Position numbers and translations under genes: made by a program. Positions 63,490-64,000 of a stretch of 64,000 nucleotides of DNA are shown here, one piece after another. The DNA lies in assembly GCA_027257055.1 (NCBI GenBank), contig JAPVLO010000073.1, positions 1,240,001 to 1,304,000 on the forward strand, given 5' to 3'. The notes beneath the pieces were generated by a model that saw nothing but the letters and a program-made list of their open reading frames with translations, ran no database searches and was not told the DNA's origin. The DNA comes from Cephalopachus bancanus. Lineage: Eukaryota > Chordata > Mammalia > Primates > Tarsiidae. Every line of letters starts with the position of its first letter. The stretch's first letter is position 1.

Positions 63490-63706
63490 AGAGAAGGGAC
63501 TCCCAAAAAACCGAGAATTCATTTATTAAAAAATTGTGTATTTATTTTTACACGTTTAAACTTCAGTCATCGTCAAAGTACTCTGTTTGAAACAATACAC
63601 CTATCAAGATGCTTCTTCCATTGCTCAAAACAGTTTTTGAACTCATCAATTTGGATGCCTTTTAGTGCTTTTGGTATCTGTTGTTTCACCTCTTCTACAT
63701 CAGCTC
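63490..63706 (-). mobile_element. Mariner-type DNA transposon, copy 3, truncated
   Basis: Left end AGAGAAGGGACTCCCAAAAA after TA (63488-63489), then the same text as copies 1 and 2 through GTTTTTGAACTCATCAATTT and CACCTCTTCTACATCAGC, after which homology stops. The right inverted repeat is missing. Confidence 0.85.
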
Positions 63707-64000
63707 ACAGGTAAAGTAAAACAAATTAAAGGAGGCTCCACCTTGAAATTTACACAATAGTTTGTCTTCCAGGCTGGTATATTCTCCAAGATTGCTTTCT
63801 AGCAACAGGAGGGAAGAACATAAAAAATAACTGCAAGAACCTGCCAAAACGAATGGCATTTTATGATTCCACAATCGTTGCCTCGGGATCACTATGAGAG
63901 AGAGGAAAAAATTCCTTGTTCAAGGTTCCTGTTTCATGTGTCTAAAAACAAGTGTTCAATTGATCCAGAAAGCTCCAGCGTCTCAATGTCAGAGATCTTC
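63707..64000. other. CFTR intron 23, nothing recognised
   Basis: No exon or named repeat. The expected CFTR exon 23 was looked for here and not found. Confidence 0.4.

Larger units (their letters stand above)
58107..64000 (-). other. CFTR: CFTR intron 23, 3' part
   Basis: The window ends inside this intron. It contains Alu, MIR, L2 and mariner pieces listed separately. The stretch 58500-60060 shows no gene I can support; a 104-codon frame at 59403-59717 (+) has no recognised family and lacks exon signals. 62370-62890 and 63010-63480 show nothing recognisable. Confidence 0.85.

Noticed and set aside
58107..64000. CFTR exon 23 (legacy 20)
   Set aside because: I looked for the expected minus-strand text and flanking splice sites and found none. 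By human spacing it should lie a few kb beyond the window.

Overview
This is a mammalian nuclear genomic window, very probably from a primate. It holds the 3' ends of two convergent, well-known genes separated by about 38 kb of repeat-rich DNA. On the + strand, the last coding exon of CTTNBP2 (cortactin-binding protein 2) lies at 4982-5227, followed by its 3' UTR. On the - strand lie the last four coding exons of CFTR: exon 24 at 58015-58104, exon 25 at 47685-47857, exon 26 at 46978-47083 and exon 27 from 45471 down to the stop at 45268. The CFTR 3' UTR ends near 43760. This order and orientation match the human 7q31 CFTR-CTTNBP2 interval, reversed. All annotated splice junctions have AG acceptors or GT donors, and the CFTR exon lengths of 90, 173 and 106 bp equal the human ones.

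Organism. The window has many dimeric 7SL-derived Alu elements, which are restricted to primates. The youngest and least diverged copies belong to one distinctive subfamily, with CAGCCTGTAATCCCGC near the start, an ACAATAAATC linker and a CTCCAACTC 3' end. I saw no anthropoid AluS/Y or young L1PA copies, and none of the strepsirrhine AluL or tRNA-fused Alu types I know. By elimination I infer a tarsier; this is an inference, not a proof.

Layout. Bases 1-4045 are an antisense L1 with an intact 5' end, carrying a mariner insertion and a nested twin-primed L1, all in the last intron of CTTNBP2. From 4982 to 5905 is the CTTNBP2 terminal exon. From about 5.9 to 43.7 kb is intergenic DNA: old L1, L2, MIR, MER5, Tigger/MER2, MaLR and other LTR remnants, plus young Alus and 5'-truncated young L1s with clear target-site duplications. 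From 43.76 to 64 kb is the CFTR 3' portion. Intron 24 (about 10 kb) contains a two-LTR MaLR provirus, several microsatellites and an L2 fragment. From 58.1 to 64 kb is part of intron 23; exon 23 was not found and should lie beyond the right edge.

No bacterial-type systems, CRISPR arrays, tRNA or rRNA genes, or clear new protein-coding genes were seen. Most of the short open frames are antisense readings of Alu and L1 sequence. The most unusual content is a mariner DNA transposon family with three internally deleted copies, one of which inserted cleanly at a TA inside an L1, alongside the lineage-specific Alu subfamily. The CFTR C-terminal tail is one residue longer than the human tail. I found no sign of a new biological system.
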